Counted from the first letter of the stretch, positions 37,901 through 49,248 are shown. The stretch is DNA of 64,000 bases from Hypomyces perniciosus (GCA_008477525.1 SPDT01000007.1:620001-684000); one strand, 5' to 3'. Notes: generated from the letters alone by a model not told the origin. Program-made: numbers and translations.

Positions 37901-39660
37901 AAATTAACTTTTATTAAGTTATAAAGATTTTATAATAAAGTATTTATTTATTCATTATAAAGGAAAGGTATTATAAGAATATATAAACTTTACACTATAA
38001 AAGAGTTATTTTAAGGAATTTGCTTTTAATAATCCTCAATTAAAAGAAAAATAATTAAAAACTTTATTTAGCAGTTTAATGTAAATAAAAGATTTATAAA
38101 GTTGCTTTATAGTATTTAACTAAGCTATTACAATTATTATTTTTAAGCTATTAATAAAATGTATTTTAAATAATTAATTTAGTAAATCTGCCTTTCTTTT
38201 TAAAATAATTAATTTATTGCTATTAAATATCTCCTTTTAAATAAAAAGCAGTATAGGTAATTTTATAAACTGCTTAAAAAAAGGTATTAAAAGATAATTT
38301 AAACTGCCTTTTAATAATAGTAAAAAAAGTTTATAGTTTTATTTTAGACTTTCCTTTATAATAAAAAGCTTAAATTTAGATTTTACTTTAATTACCTTTA
38401 TAAAATCATTTCAAACTAACAGTATATAATAAATTAATTATAGGCAATAAACCTTTAATCTTTAAAAGTTTAAAAAAAAGGTTTTCCCTTTAAAGAAAAG
38501 TATTTAAATATTTCCTTTTTAAATATATTTATTATTTTTCTTTTATTTATTAAATATAAATATTAAGTTTTTCTTTTATAAATAAAGTATTATTTAAAAG
38601 GCTTAATTAATAATCTAAAAAAGTAACTTTACTTAAAAGTTTTTGCATTTAAAATATAGCCTCTTTATTAAAAGTAAATTAATTATTTACTATTAAAAGT
38701 ATCTTTAACTTTAATAGTCTTTTTACTTTTACTGGGAATAGTAAAAGACTAATATATATTTAATTTAATAGAAATATTTAATAGTAAAGCAGTTAAAGCT
38801 TTAAAAGGATTTAAAGCTGCTTTAATTAATAATAATAATATAAAAAATATTATTATTTATTTAAATAATATAGTGATAATATCTTATTTAAAGGGTATAC
38901 TTTTAGATTTGTTTTAATAAATCTTTATCAAATTTTAAAGATTAAAAAATATATATAATAAAAAAATATATATTTAATAATACTTTAACTATTAAAGGAT
39001 ATATGGAAATAAAGTTATAGATTAATTGATAAAATTAAATTATAAATAATTAAAGCTAATAAATATTATATTTATATTTACTTTTTTTTAAGAAAAGGTA
39101 AAGTAAAATTCAAAACTAGCTTTAAAAGATAAAAAAAGAATATATTTAATATATACTACCTATTTAAATTAATAATAAACTTTAAATACTTTAAAGAATT
39201 AATAATTTTATAAAAAAAGCTTTACTATTTACTAGCTGCTAGGTTTTAGTACAAAGACTTTATATGATATTATAAACGCTTTTAATATAAAAATATATTA
39301 ATAACCTATAGCTACAATGAAAAGAAAATATATAATTATATTTTTTATTATAAAAAGATTAGTAAAATATAATAATAGGGATTAGCTCTTTTAATTTATA
39401 AATTAACTTTTTATTTATTAAAGTTTAACTATAATCTTTTCCTTTAAACACTATAGGCTTTAGGCTTCTTTAATAAAATATACTTATACTATTAAAAAGC
39501 TTAACTATATTTAAATTTTAATTATTTAATCCTTTCCTTTATATCATTACTCTTTTATCTTTTAAGGGATTTATTTACAGTTTGCGTCTAAATCGCCTAT
39601 AAATTAATAGGGGCTAACTCTTTAAGTTAAAGTTAACTTTAATTATTTAATATACTATAT
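37901..39660 (+). other. RIP-mutated repeat with a possible plus-strand reverse-transcriptase remnant
   Basis: AT-rich throughout. About 38850-38905 reads IIIYLNNIVIISY on the plus strand, which looks like a RIP-altered YLDDIVI polymerase box. That is the opposite orientation to the Gypsy D to its left, suggesting a different element. No LTR, binding site or terminal repeat was recognised. The AT-rich block ends at about 39660. Confidence 0.4.
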
Positions 39661-41431
39661 AAGAATTCTCGCGGCTCTTTAACCTGTTAATGGAAGTAAA
39701 GCTAGAAGACTGTGCCCTTTGAGGCAATAAAATGCTATATAGGGGAGTTTATGTATTTACTAGTAATACTATAGTTAGACCTAGTATAGTATATCCTTTT
39801 GCCCTGCTGGGATTAGTGGCCTTTTGCTATAGGACGTTAATGGGATATTATCATCATCATTATCAGAAGCAAATAACCGTAGTATATGAAGTAGTGGTAA
39901 AGTGGATTCTGAGATAGGTACTTTGTGGAATCACAACAACATTGTCGCTATATAGTACTTCGTACTACACCATGAAAAGCTGACGACCAATACCCTATGC
40001 CTGTGGAGTAACTTGTAGGTGAATAGATTTTTCCTTGAAACAAATTAGATGGTACTCCGTATAGGCCTTACAGTCAGTCGGCCAGGCTTACATAGTCAAC
40101 CCGCCGAGTACCTACAGGCTTGCCCTTGTAGGGGCCGACTTTCGCTGCGAAGCGCCCCCCCGCGAAAGTCGGCCCCCACAAGGGCGAGCTTATGGGTAAG
40201 AATTTCCAGGATCCAAACACTCCTTTTAAGCTTTTAAGGCCACTCTCATGTAATAATAATAATAATAATCAGCTATAAAAGCACTTGTTGCGGCTCTGCA
40301 GTGGATTATTGCCGACCTAGACAGACAGGCATAGCCTCTGTTAGAATGCGATTTTGATTTGGATCCCAATTGACTACCGCGCTCAAGGTTGCTAGGAATC
40401 GGGCGGGTTCGACAGCATTATGCCAGTACATGCTAAGACGAAGCATGAGGAGATGGCTGGGCAAAATGGATGAATTCTAAAAATCCCCCGCAAATTAGTC
40501 GGTGCCTAGGTCGCTTTTCTTGTCAGTGGCTGAAGGAGAAGGCCACTTTGTATGTCGCTGTGGCATCATAGTCATGGTGCTCTCGACTGTTATCAAAGAG
40601 GTAAAATTGGTGAAATGGTAAACCAGGTGTCTCGCAGAAGTAATACATGCCCTATGGCGCATTGCCGTGCCCTCGTACAACTATAACTCGCATGTTAATA
40701 TCAGACGCCCGCTACTCGAGAAACCTTTGGGTAATCAACTTAGTGGTTCAATAGTCTTGACAAAGACATGACGTGATTGCGACCTATCGAACATGATTCG
40801 TGGAGGCTGTCCTCCTGACGGCAGTCATGACTCCGTGCTTGCCGGCTTACCGTAAAATGTCAATAAAATGGGAAATTGAGTGGAATTTATCCGCTCTTGA
40901 AGATCAATTCAGCAAGGATGCCAGGATAATGCTCTGAGATATTCCAATGCGTGGGGGGTGGCTAGTCTCGTTTTAGACAGGGCAGTCATCTTATCCATGG
41001 TTTCAAAGAGGACTCCTCCGCAATGGGCTCCTATTTATCCAGATAAGAAGTTTGCCGATCCATTAGTGCAATGCTAACGTATGATAGGTGGGGATGGTAC
41101 TACTTGGGTAATTGGGTGGTAATGTGCAATTTTTAGGTCAGGATTACATTTATTTCGTATATTCTGCAGACTGAGAAAAGTTAAAGCATTAAGCTTAATA
41201 TTCGCCATTTTAACTAAAAATCCTGCCATTATTGTTGACCCAAGCTATCGGAGCAATAGTTCGTTATGAAATAGATGGCTCTGTTTTGATCTATATAGGG
41301 TGATGGCCCTCGTGCGCGACCAAGCACTTTCGTATACCGCATAACCCATGTTCAGCGTTTATGGGAAAGGAAAGGAAAAAAAAAAAACCAAAAAAAAACC
41401 AAAAAAAAAACCGAAATCATCCTCGATAACG
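39661..41431. other. Balanced-composition non-coding region with a hairpin and simple repeats
   Basis: No convincing coding sequence. It contains a long GC-rich hairpin (40118-40189, listed separately), a short AAT microsatellite (about 40249-40269), and an A-rich tract broken by CC pairs (about 41379-41412) just before the transporter gene. Short frames (39732, 40049, 40495 minus) have no family resemblance. Confidence 0.5.
40118..40189. repeat. Inverted repeat: 28-bp arms, 16-bp loop
   Basis: Left arm 40118-40145 and right arm 40162-40189 are complementary at 26 of 28 positions; both mismatches would be explained by a C-to-T or G-to-A change in the left arm. The core of the arm is GGGGCCGACTTTCGC and the loop is GC-rich. 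It may be a folded transposon end, a miniature inverted-repeat element, or a transcript hairpin. Confidence 0.85.
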
Positions 41432-43323
41432 ATGTTGAGGTGGAAGGAGCTTAAAACGAAGTTGCGGGTGCCGGGAGATGAGGCCCTTCATGAGCAGACC
41501 GATTCATGGTCGAATCGCGACTTGATTCCTCTACCACCGGGGCGAAGAACATGGGCGATCTGGGCCTTCTTTGGATATTGGAGCTTGGATTTCATGAATG
41601 TCAGTACCACTTCTCCAGCTGCAATCATATGCTGACCTTTGTTAGACCAGCGCATGGCAAGCCCCGAGCGCGTTTTTGACCCAGGGTCTGTCAGTCCCCC
41701 AGGCAATGGCAATTGTGGTTGTCTCTCGTATTCTCACAGCTGCCTTCACCATGCTGATCGCGGCGTGCGGCCTAAAATGGCACATTGGCTTCACGGTTCA
41801 GAGTCGGATTAGCTGGGGTCATCGTGGCAGTTTCATCCCTCTGATTCAACGCATCTTTCTCAATTTTATCTGGACCGCCTATCAGTGTATGTGCCCGCGG
41901 CCCTACCCTTGGCTGGATTTTGAGCGAGGCCAACGGACTAACGGTAATTGCAGGCTGGAACGGTGGGCGACTAATTGCAGTGTGCCTTACGGCCATATGG
42001 CCATCGTTTTCAACAATGACGAATACGCTACCTGACAGTTTCCCGGCTACCACGAGCGAACTCCTGGGTTTTGTGATCTTTTGGTTATTGTCCTTGCCTT
42101 TCCTACTCGTTCGACCAGAGAAGTTTGGTTACGTCTTCCGGTGGATTTGCAGTGGTTGTGGTGTTGCCATGATTGCGGTTCTGAGTGAGATTCTCTCCAT
42201 CCCCATTCTTGCCTTTGCTAACGGTGATCAGTTTGGATTCTGGCAATATCAGGAGGTGTAGGACCAATCTTTTACCAGCAAAACACAGTGGCTGTCACTG
42301 GGGGGAGGTTCAGCACAGGGTGGCTCATCATGGCCGCAATCAACACCTCCATTGGCGGTAACGCGGCTGGTATTACCAATGCCTCAGACTTCGGCCGATA
42401 TGGAAAGTCTCGCCGTACCTACGCCATCGCAGCTTTCCTCAGTGCTGTCCTTGTTGGCAGTCTTGTTGCCCTTATCGGACTCGTTGCCACCGCAGCTGGG
42501 CAAAAGGCTTACGGGGAGATCTTCTGGAACCCCCCTGATCTCTTCATGAAAATGATGGAGAACGGATACGGCAGTGCAGGATCTCGCGCGGGGATCTTCA
42601 TTATCAGCTTGTTGCTGCTCCTTACCACCATGTTCCAGAACATTTGCGGCAATGCGGTCGCAGGCGGCATCGATCTCAGTGGTCTATTCCCGCGATACAT
42701 CAACATCCGCCGCGGTGCCATTCTTACGTTTGTGTTCGCGTGGGTTGTTCAACCGTGGCAATTGATCAACCGGGCAACGACATTACTCAGCGTGCTTGGT
42801 TCCTTTGGCGTCTTCCTTGGTCCGCTTATTGGCATAATGGCCACAGATTATTACCTCGTCCGCCAACGGAAGCTAAAACTCCATGATCTCTACTTCACGC
42901 ACTCCTCATATTGGTACAATGGAGGTGTTAACTGGCGTGTCTTTCCCGCTTGGATGGCTGGATGGAGTCCAGTTCTCCCTGGCCTAATCATGAACAACAA
43001 CTCCAACGTACCCCAAGACGATGGTGCCCTGAAACTTTACAATCTGTCATTCCTTTACGGTATGTGCCCTTCTCTGAAAATCCAGGAAAATTTTCTATCG
43101 GTACTGCTAGTATACTAACAACAATACCTCCCTAGGATTCTTCGTGAGCGCCACTATATTCTACGCCATTAATAAGTTCTTCCCGCCCCCTGAGGCTGGC
43201 ACCTTCGACGACCAAGACTACTACGGCACCTTCACGTCCGAAGAGGCAAAGCGTCTTGGTGTCACGACAGCCTCTCTTTCAGCTGAAGAGATTGAAGAAA
43301 AGACTCCCATAGACACTGTATAG
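41432..43323 (+). CDS. NCS1-family (Fur-type) nucleobase/allantoin permease, 5 exons
   Basis: A plasma-membrane proton symporter of the NCS1 family, which imports uracil, allantoin or related nucleobase compounds; the substrate is not decidable here. Splicing 41432-41599, 41646-41886, 41954-42184, 42253-43059 and 43136-43323 gives an unbroken 544-residue protein, the usual Fur length. All four introns are GT-AG (46, 67, 68, 76 bp) with CTGAC or CTAAC-like branch points. Family landmarks: SNRDLIPLPPGRRTW near residues 25-39, GLKWHIGFTVQSR, YQCWNGGRL rebuilt exactly across intron 2, RPEKF, NTSIGGNAAGITNASDFGRY from about residue 244, NPPDLFMKMM, GNAVAGGIDLSGLFPRYINI, QPWQLINRA, and the tail YYGTFTSEEAKRLGV. 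An in-frame ATG at 41348 would add 28 Lys-rich residues encoded by an A-tract; I prefer 41432, where family similarity begins. No RIP damage. Confidence 0.93.
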
Positions 43324-43611
43324 TAGAGCGCCTCTTTGAGGTTGTCAGCAGACTGCTTGAGGGCATTTAGATATGGGGGGCTAATGATTCATGTTGATGT
43401 AATACACTTTTTATTCCATCGGAGCCTTTGAGAATGGTTCGCTTGATATATACAACCGAGTTCATCTGAACACGTTGAAAAGAGACATCACCGGTCACGG
43501 GGATAGCTAGAATATCGCGAACATATACTACATAAGAGAAGATAATACGACCCTTAATGATATAACCTCATTTCTGACCAGGCAATAAATAGCTTCCGCG
43601 TTTTCTGTATC

Positions 43612-44125
43612 TTGGTCCTATTGCCACATATCATCCTCAATTTCTCTTCAACCCAAGGATGTCTAAGGCTTGTAGAGGGTTTATATGACGTCCTTGTAGC
43701 GCAAAACGTAATTCCCACGACATCATCTTCGAATGAGGCTCTCACTAACGTGTGGAATCTGATGCGGCCTGGCTGTCTCCTGGTGTTGGACATGCCGCCA
43801 TTTAAATTTACCACAGCATTGGCGCCCAAGTGTGTACTCACCTCTGATAACAAAACAAGTTACTAAACCTCTTCCTTGCCAATACCTTCTTCTCTCATCA
43901 CAGAATTTTCGTGAGGCGTATATTTTAAACTCACCGTCGGGTCAACCTCTCCACCCTTGTGTGACTATGTTGCCCAGTTTGGTGTTATGATCGAGCTTGG
44001 CAAGAAAGGTACGGGTAATAGGTGCAGTCTTTCTTTGCAGACTTCTCAAAGATTTGGTCATATAGCTAGCTGTGTTGATATGGCGCAATTCGTCAAAAAG
44101 AGGCCGCAGTGTGCTGGAGAGGAAG
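43612..44125 (+). pseudogene. Relic of a highly reducing polyketide synthase (C-methyltransferase and enoyl-reductase fragments)
   Basis: Two fragments in the same direction resemble consecutive parts of a fungal reducing PKS. At about 43672-43801 the frame reads GLYDVLVAQNVI...ALTNVWNLMRPGCLLVLD, the pattern of the SAM-binding tail of the PKS methyltransferase (YD-VIA-NV-H...L-N-R-LL-PGG-L-L-E). At about 43957-44106 it reads CDYVAQFGVMIELGKK...SCVDMAQFVKKRP, the pattern of the PKS enoyl-reductase end (RFVEIGK...VDL...RP). In an intact enzyme these lie hundreds of residues apart, so the intervening and flanking parts are deleted. No catalytic ketosynthase or acyltransferase is visible. The assignment rests on pattern memory rather than an alignment. 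The solo LTR A inserted next to it at 44311. Confidence 0.6.
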
Positions 44126-44310
44126 TACAAAAAAAACCCCTCGGCCCGCTTTTATATACTGAGCTATTATATACTGAGCCAAACTCAAGTAACTTGATCT
44201 ATCAAGGGGGTCAAACTAATCCTCTCTAACTAGGCATTATATTTAGGATAGAAGCTACTTAGGGCGTCCTCCGTATGGTGCGTCATGCTAGTACAATAGA
44301 AAAGGTCATC

Positions 44311-44574
44311 TGTGACGGAGCGCGGCACAGCTATGTGGAGCATAGAGAGATGGGAAACGAAGCTTGATTCTATGAAAGAGAATATGCCGTAGTGGCCTCG
44401 CTATATATACACATAGCTAACACAAAGAAGAAGCAGTGTGCAGGCGCTTACAGCGCCTGCATAGTCTAACACATCGCTTACGCGATGTGTATGTCAGCTC
44501 GTATCTGCTTTGTAAGCAGATAAGAGCTCCCTAGCGCTGACAGGCGGTAGGGCCCCGGCCTGCTCAACCCAACA
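44311..44574 (-). repeat. Solo LTR of Copia A, best-preserved copy
   Basis: 264 bp, minus strand from TGTTGGGTTGAGCAGGCC to GCGCTCCGTCACA, flanked by a perfect TSD TCATC (44306-44310 and 44575-44579). It has no RIP and so gives the reference sequence for family A. It contains three perfect stem-loops in 81 bp: 44440-44460 (9-bp stem), 44469-44490 (9-bp stem) and 44504-44520 (7-bp stem). It lies between the PKS relic and the reductase gene. Confidence 0.96.
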
Positions 44575-44861
44575 TCATCACATTCATCCACGAACTCAAA
44601 GTCTCGGAGAAGGGTTACAATGTCATCACCATTACAGAATGTGCTGGATTCATCTAAGACTGTACATGGTCTTTAAACCCAGTTTTGATCCATTGAAGCT
44701 TATAGAGTTTGGTGTCCTGCGGTGATCAAACTCCAAAATGAAATTCACATGGTCAGATTAGCCCTTCTCCACAGTCTACAAGAACACATCCCGACGATGA
44801 TAGTAGAGATAATCGAAATCTGAACAATATCGATATTCACATAACTCGTACATCACTAACT
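44575..44861. other. Intergenic, 3' of the reductase gene
   Basis: No gene was recognised. It is the presumed 3' untranslated and terminator region of the minus-strand reductase. A short plus-strand frame right after the TSD may be more PKS or cluster debris but is too short to name. Confidence 0.4.
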
Positions 44862-45992
44862 TCACTTCTCGTTTATAGTCCAATCATGGCTACCTATATG
44901 AATGTGAGGTTTAACCAGCTTCTCGCGGCTAATATATGCATCTAGGAAGCTGTCAATCCCGTAGGGATCCAATTTGTCGATGACCTGGAAGGTTGTTGGT
45001 ACAAGTTTACCCCCTTCTATTAAACGAGGTAGGGCGTCCCAGAATGACTTCGTAATGCCAGGATACTTGAGCGTCAGGCATAAAATCTTCTTATGCTCAT
45101 ATCCCAACGCCTTAGGTCCAATTCGAGACTCATCCACCCCTCCCGCCAACACAAGCGCAACAAGGGTCCCCTTCCTAGAATTCGAGAGGGCTCTAGCGCC
45201 AAGAGTTTGTCCGTCAGATCCCCAGCCGACACAGTCCACTGCATAGATCAACTCGTCACCGACAGCTAGTCTTATTTGACGTTCTATCTCTTCCTCAGTT
45301 AGACATCGATCTATCACGACCGTGGCTCCAAGCCTCTTCAGTTCGGATTCATTCGACTTCGATGCGACAACAAGGATGTTTCTAAAATGGGCCAGGCGAG
45401 CAAGCTGAATACCGAATTTGCCTGTGGCAGCACCCCCTCCCACAATCAGGATCGACTCAGAAGAGTAATCAGACCTATCCCCTTCAGTCCCGAAAGGACG
45501 GTGAAGGTTCAAGCCAGTGTCATGAAATAACGCGAATACCATGGTCATCGCATTCAATGGAAATGTAGCAGCTTCGTCAGGGCTGATGTTTGATGGTATG
45601 AGAGACGACTGCCAGGCAGGAACCAGACAATACTCCTGTGTGCCAGTACTATCGGGAGAAAATGGACTGCCAAGCGCAAAGACTTGGTCGCCAACACTGA
45701 ATTTCGTAACGTTGTGCCCCTTTTTGACAACAGTGCCGACAATGTCGATACCGAAAGGCGATGGTAGAACGTCCTTGATGAAAAGTCCATAAGCCTTGCC
45801 AGAGCCATCGTGTGGATTCACTGTGAAACTGGGTTAGGTCACCGTACAATAGGTGAGTCGATGTAATCACTTACGACCCACAATAGAGACCTTCAAAAGG
45901 ACTTCATCATCACCTGGTTCTGGGGTTGGCCTACTGCAGAAAGATGGAGGCTGCTGCAAAGCATGAATAACTAACGCAGAGTGAGATGCCAT
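44862..45992 (-). CDS. Medium-chain dehydrogenase/reductase, stand-alone enoyl-reductase-like (2 exons)
   Basis: An NADPH-dependent MDR-superfamily oxidoreductase resembling the trans-acting enoyl reductases that partner fungal polyketide synthases. Exon 1 is 45992-45875, and exon 2 is 45820-44862. The 54-bp intron has donor GTAAGT and acceptor TTTCACAG; splicing yields 358 residues and creates VGLNPHD, the family's N-terminal V-x-x-NP-D box. SPFGIDIVGTVVKKG and VGDQVFALG form the GroES-like domain, and the nucleotide-binding loop VGGGAATGKFGIQLARLA begins at about residue 166. The structural zinc-binding cysteine cluster of alcohol dehydrogenases is absent, as in enoyl reductases. The length is normal and the frame intact. 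Its neighbours are a PKS relic and a nitrilase relic. It could also be a general zinc-independent alcohol dehydrogenase-like protein. Confidence 0.88.
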
Positions 45993-46602
45993 CTCTAGGA
46001 CTTGATAGTGGTATCAGACTGATTGGCAAGGCTGATATTCTAGCATGTCCAATTTCATAAACACATGTGTGTTGCTTCCCTTTTTATTCCTTTCTTCAGC
46101 AGCACTGAATTAGAGGAACATGTCTACTTATTTCGTTATATTAGTAATACATAATCGTAGGCTCGGACACTTTTCTTCAATTCTTACTGAACACTTGGTA
46201 ATATGTTTCCACACTTGCTGAGTTGACTAGTCGGTCCGATTGTCCAGACACTCGGACCGATAAATATAGTATAAATAATTACAAAAGCCAGAGGACTAAT
46301 CAATGATTGCTCAAGAAAGAGGTAGAATTTCAGCTATGCAAGTGTCATTATCCAGGTCTGCGATTACAAACCCTTCTTGCTTGCGAGGGGTATTGTCAAA
46401 TTTGCCGCTACGGCAAAAGTGTCGGCCTACTGTGTTATACAGTAGTAGCTTCAATGAAGTTATATACCTTGCGCGACATGTATCTTCGCAATGGATAGCT
46501 CGGATACGACGGCTGTGAAGTAGATTGTAAATCACTGTGCCTGGATGGTGTATGGACTGGAGAACGAAGCAACTAATACCAAGGATATTAATATATCTTG
46601 AC
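45993..46602. other. Intergenic, promoter side of the reductase gene
   Basis: No assignable gene. Inverted CGGTCCGA...TCGGACCG sequences around 46232-46261 (CGGTCCGATTG and CACTCGGACCG) could be a binding site for a dimeric regulator, about 240-270 bp upstream of the reductase start. Small overlapping frames at 46303-46535 on both strands have no domain. Confidence 0.4.
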
Positions 46603-47226
46603 TCATTTTAGATAGAAATCAGTCTGCATTCTATTGGATGTTAACTTGCCTTCATCGCATATGGAAAACGGCGCAGGAGAGTGGCCGACTTTGCCGACCG
46701 TAGTGGTGACGACATTCTTCAGTGAGGGCCTGTTGCCGTCTGCAAATATGATTCGCTCAATGTGGACAGTATTCAGCTTCTGGAGTATTTTCAAAAGCTC
46801 ACCGTTGCTGTCGATAGTGCATTGGCCCATGTTCGTAGAGCCACCCTTGAGTTCAGAATACCAGACCCATACCATATTGTTCTCTGCCTCGCCATCTTGG
46901 ATCTGGTGCCTCTCGGGCGATTCAATGGCAAGAGAGTTTTTAAAATGGTTCGAACTCATCTCAAAATCCACCGACCGCGTCCTGCGAAAAGAAGCCATTC
47001 GAGCCGTCGTTGCACACGGGAAGCCGTTGTGTTTTGCAGCCTCTTATAAAATCCATCCTGGGTATCCATGGACACAAATTTCAGGGAACGTGATTAATTG
47101 AACCCCCTTTGAGGCAGAATCCTCGATAAATCTGCATGTTTTGGCGACGGTGGCCTTGAGGTCGAAGCATACTGGCTCAGCCTGCAAAGCAGCCCCCCTG
47201 ACAATCTTCTTTGATTCCGAGGTCAT
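46603..47226 (-). pseudogene. Truncated nitrilase / cyanide-hydratase-like gene
   Basis: The minus-strand frame from ATG 47226 gives the nitrilase N terminus: AALQAEPVCFDLKATVAKT, then GVQLITFPEICVHGYPGW. FPE carries the catalytic glutamate. The frame then stops at 47044. A second frame (46998-46603) resumes with RSVDFE...NSLAIESPE...QIQDG and MGQCTIDSNGE...HIERIIFADGN, matching the middle of the family, including the IER/THxER region that holds the lysine in intact enzymes. It diverges after TTTVGKVG, before the conserved CWEH with the catalytic cysteine. Expected length is about 340-360 residues and roughly half is present. Frame change, early stop and missing cysteine make it non-functional. 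Confidence 0.8.
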
Positions 47227-49248
47227 GAAGATAAGGTTAAGGTTGAAAAGGTCAAGTTTGTGTGAATATATTGATGTCCTTGAGAGGGGAGTTGAGCGGA
47301 CTTGTCCAACCTTTGCTCAATGTGAATATTATATATCCCATGTCTGTTGCGGGCACAATGCTATATGTGCAGAGAGGGTTACGGTAAGGCTTGAAGCCGC
47401 TTTCTGGCTTAACCTGTCTGTAGCTGAGCCAATTAAAGGTCACGGTGGTCTTGGTCCAGTTGGTTGCTGAGGCCAGCTGTGAGACGCCTAGGCCCTCCAA
47501 GTGCACATTGCTGCGCGCCGTCTGAGCCTTCTCCGTTGAGGTTACCCTTGAGGACCGTGGAGTCGAAGGAGATGTCATACTACAGGTTTACGGTTGCTCT
47601 CTCACGCACCCCCCAGGCTATCGTCTTGCATTTGAGGCGACGCCATAGTCCCATCTTTAGCCTGCCCGTATTTTGGTCTACAAGAACCAACCCATTGCAA
47701 CACACCCACATCCATCTCCACCCTGACCACGGTCCGAGCCGCCGGTGCATTAGGTTAGATTTTGTGATTGGTCGAGAATACTACCATCTCGTTGAGCACT
47801 AGTAACCACCAAGTACTTCGTAGCAAAGTAGCAATCAGCTGATGATTGTATCGCAGGCTGACTGAAGTAGGCAGATTCAGACCATGAGCAATGGCGATAT
47901 AATCACTGATTGGCAATAGGATTCTGCACCAAATTCATGTAACTAGCGAGAGCCACCCCTTACTTCTGTAACGTGACCAAGGAAAATATGTCCTGGCTTT
48001 TATTGCAAGGTCGCAAGGTCTGCGTTTTCCGGCATTCACTGAATACGACATTTCGAAAAATTCCGGAGCGTTCGCTTTGAACGAATTATATGTCACAAAT
48101 AGGTTAGTCTGCAACAGGCCTTCCATTCAAGTTTATATATAGATTATATATAGCAAGGTTTCTGCCGAGATACTCATCAGAGCGGCAACATGATCAACGT
48201 TTTGGGTGCTAGTGTTCATATAGATTGGAATAAGTAACAAAGACTCGTCGACTTTTGATCAAATTATAAACAACAGTGCTTAGTGCTCTGAGATTGGCAT
48301 TATTCATTCCTCGTTCGGTAGCATCGACCATAGGCCGGGTACGGTTACATACACTTGTCTTGCGGAGTGGATTTAGGAGGCTCGAAAGTGTTTAGGGCAT
48401 TAGCAGGGCCGGTACTACTCAATTCTTCCCTAATTATTACTTTCTTTATCCCCAGAGTAGTCAGAAGACCTGTCCCACCAACTGAGTAAAATCGACTGTA
48501 CTGCGGATATATACATTTTATGTGACTGTGGCCCTTTTTGGCGGGAATTTAGGCCTATGTATCAATGGTATGATCGTACCTAATGGGTAAACACAGTATG
48601 CGTCTATTGTTTTATACAGGCAGGCAAATGTCGATGACTGATGATGATGGGTTGACAGTGGGGTGACAGTAATAATCGAACCTGCATAATTATGCAGGCC
48701 TTTCTTTGGTGATACATATGGCCGTTATATGGAGCCTCTGTCTTGTGCAATACGCTAGGTGGTATGTCAACCAATCAAGGCGCCCTCAGGCCTCTAACGT
48801 GGCCGACTTCTTCGACTTGGAAACCATGTGGTCGAGTATGATTGGCAGCCTGATTGATGATTCGGTTCTGCTCTGGCTGTTGGCTGGTTATAAACGCCCC
48901 TGTTATGTAACAAGGCATAACAAGACCCACTACACAGCCCCAAGGAGATTCTCAGAAATTCCATTCGTTCGGTGACTGAACCCCTCAGACCCAATAGACC
49001 AAATGATATCTGATATATCTGAGGCAATCAATGAGAACTGGTTTTTGGGGTTTGACGGAGTACCTACCACATGTAGAAAAGAGAACCCAACTTCTGTTGG
49101 GTACCTCACCCTCGTCTATATCGATCACCTTGTCCCCCCGCATTACCTGCTTCTACACACCTGCCCTAGATTCCCATCACCTTCTGACGAGTTGGTGGCG
49201 GTAGCCTCCCATCTGATCGAATTGTCTGGAATATCAGAAAATTAAGCA
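47227..49248. other. Intergenic region without a recognisable gene
   Basis: Balanced composition. The minus-strand frame 47578-47252 (108 residues) begins well but matches no family I know; it may be debris of a further cluster gene. Frames at 47464-47802, 48706-48975 and 49003-49245 lack domains. The last stretch probably supplies the promoter of the following gene. Confidence 0.4.

Noticed and set aside
37901..39660. Assigning this block to Gypsy D
   Set aside because: The polymerase-like box there is on the opposite strand to Gypsy D coding, and no collinearity with the related relic at 4627-7940 was visible.
39732..40237. Two short plus-strand frames (61 and 62 residues)
   Set aside because: No family resemblance; one runs through the GC-rich hairpin, which explains its Arg/Pro-rich content.
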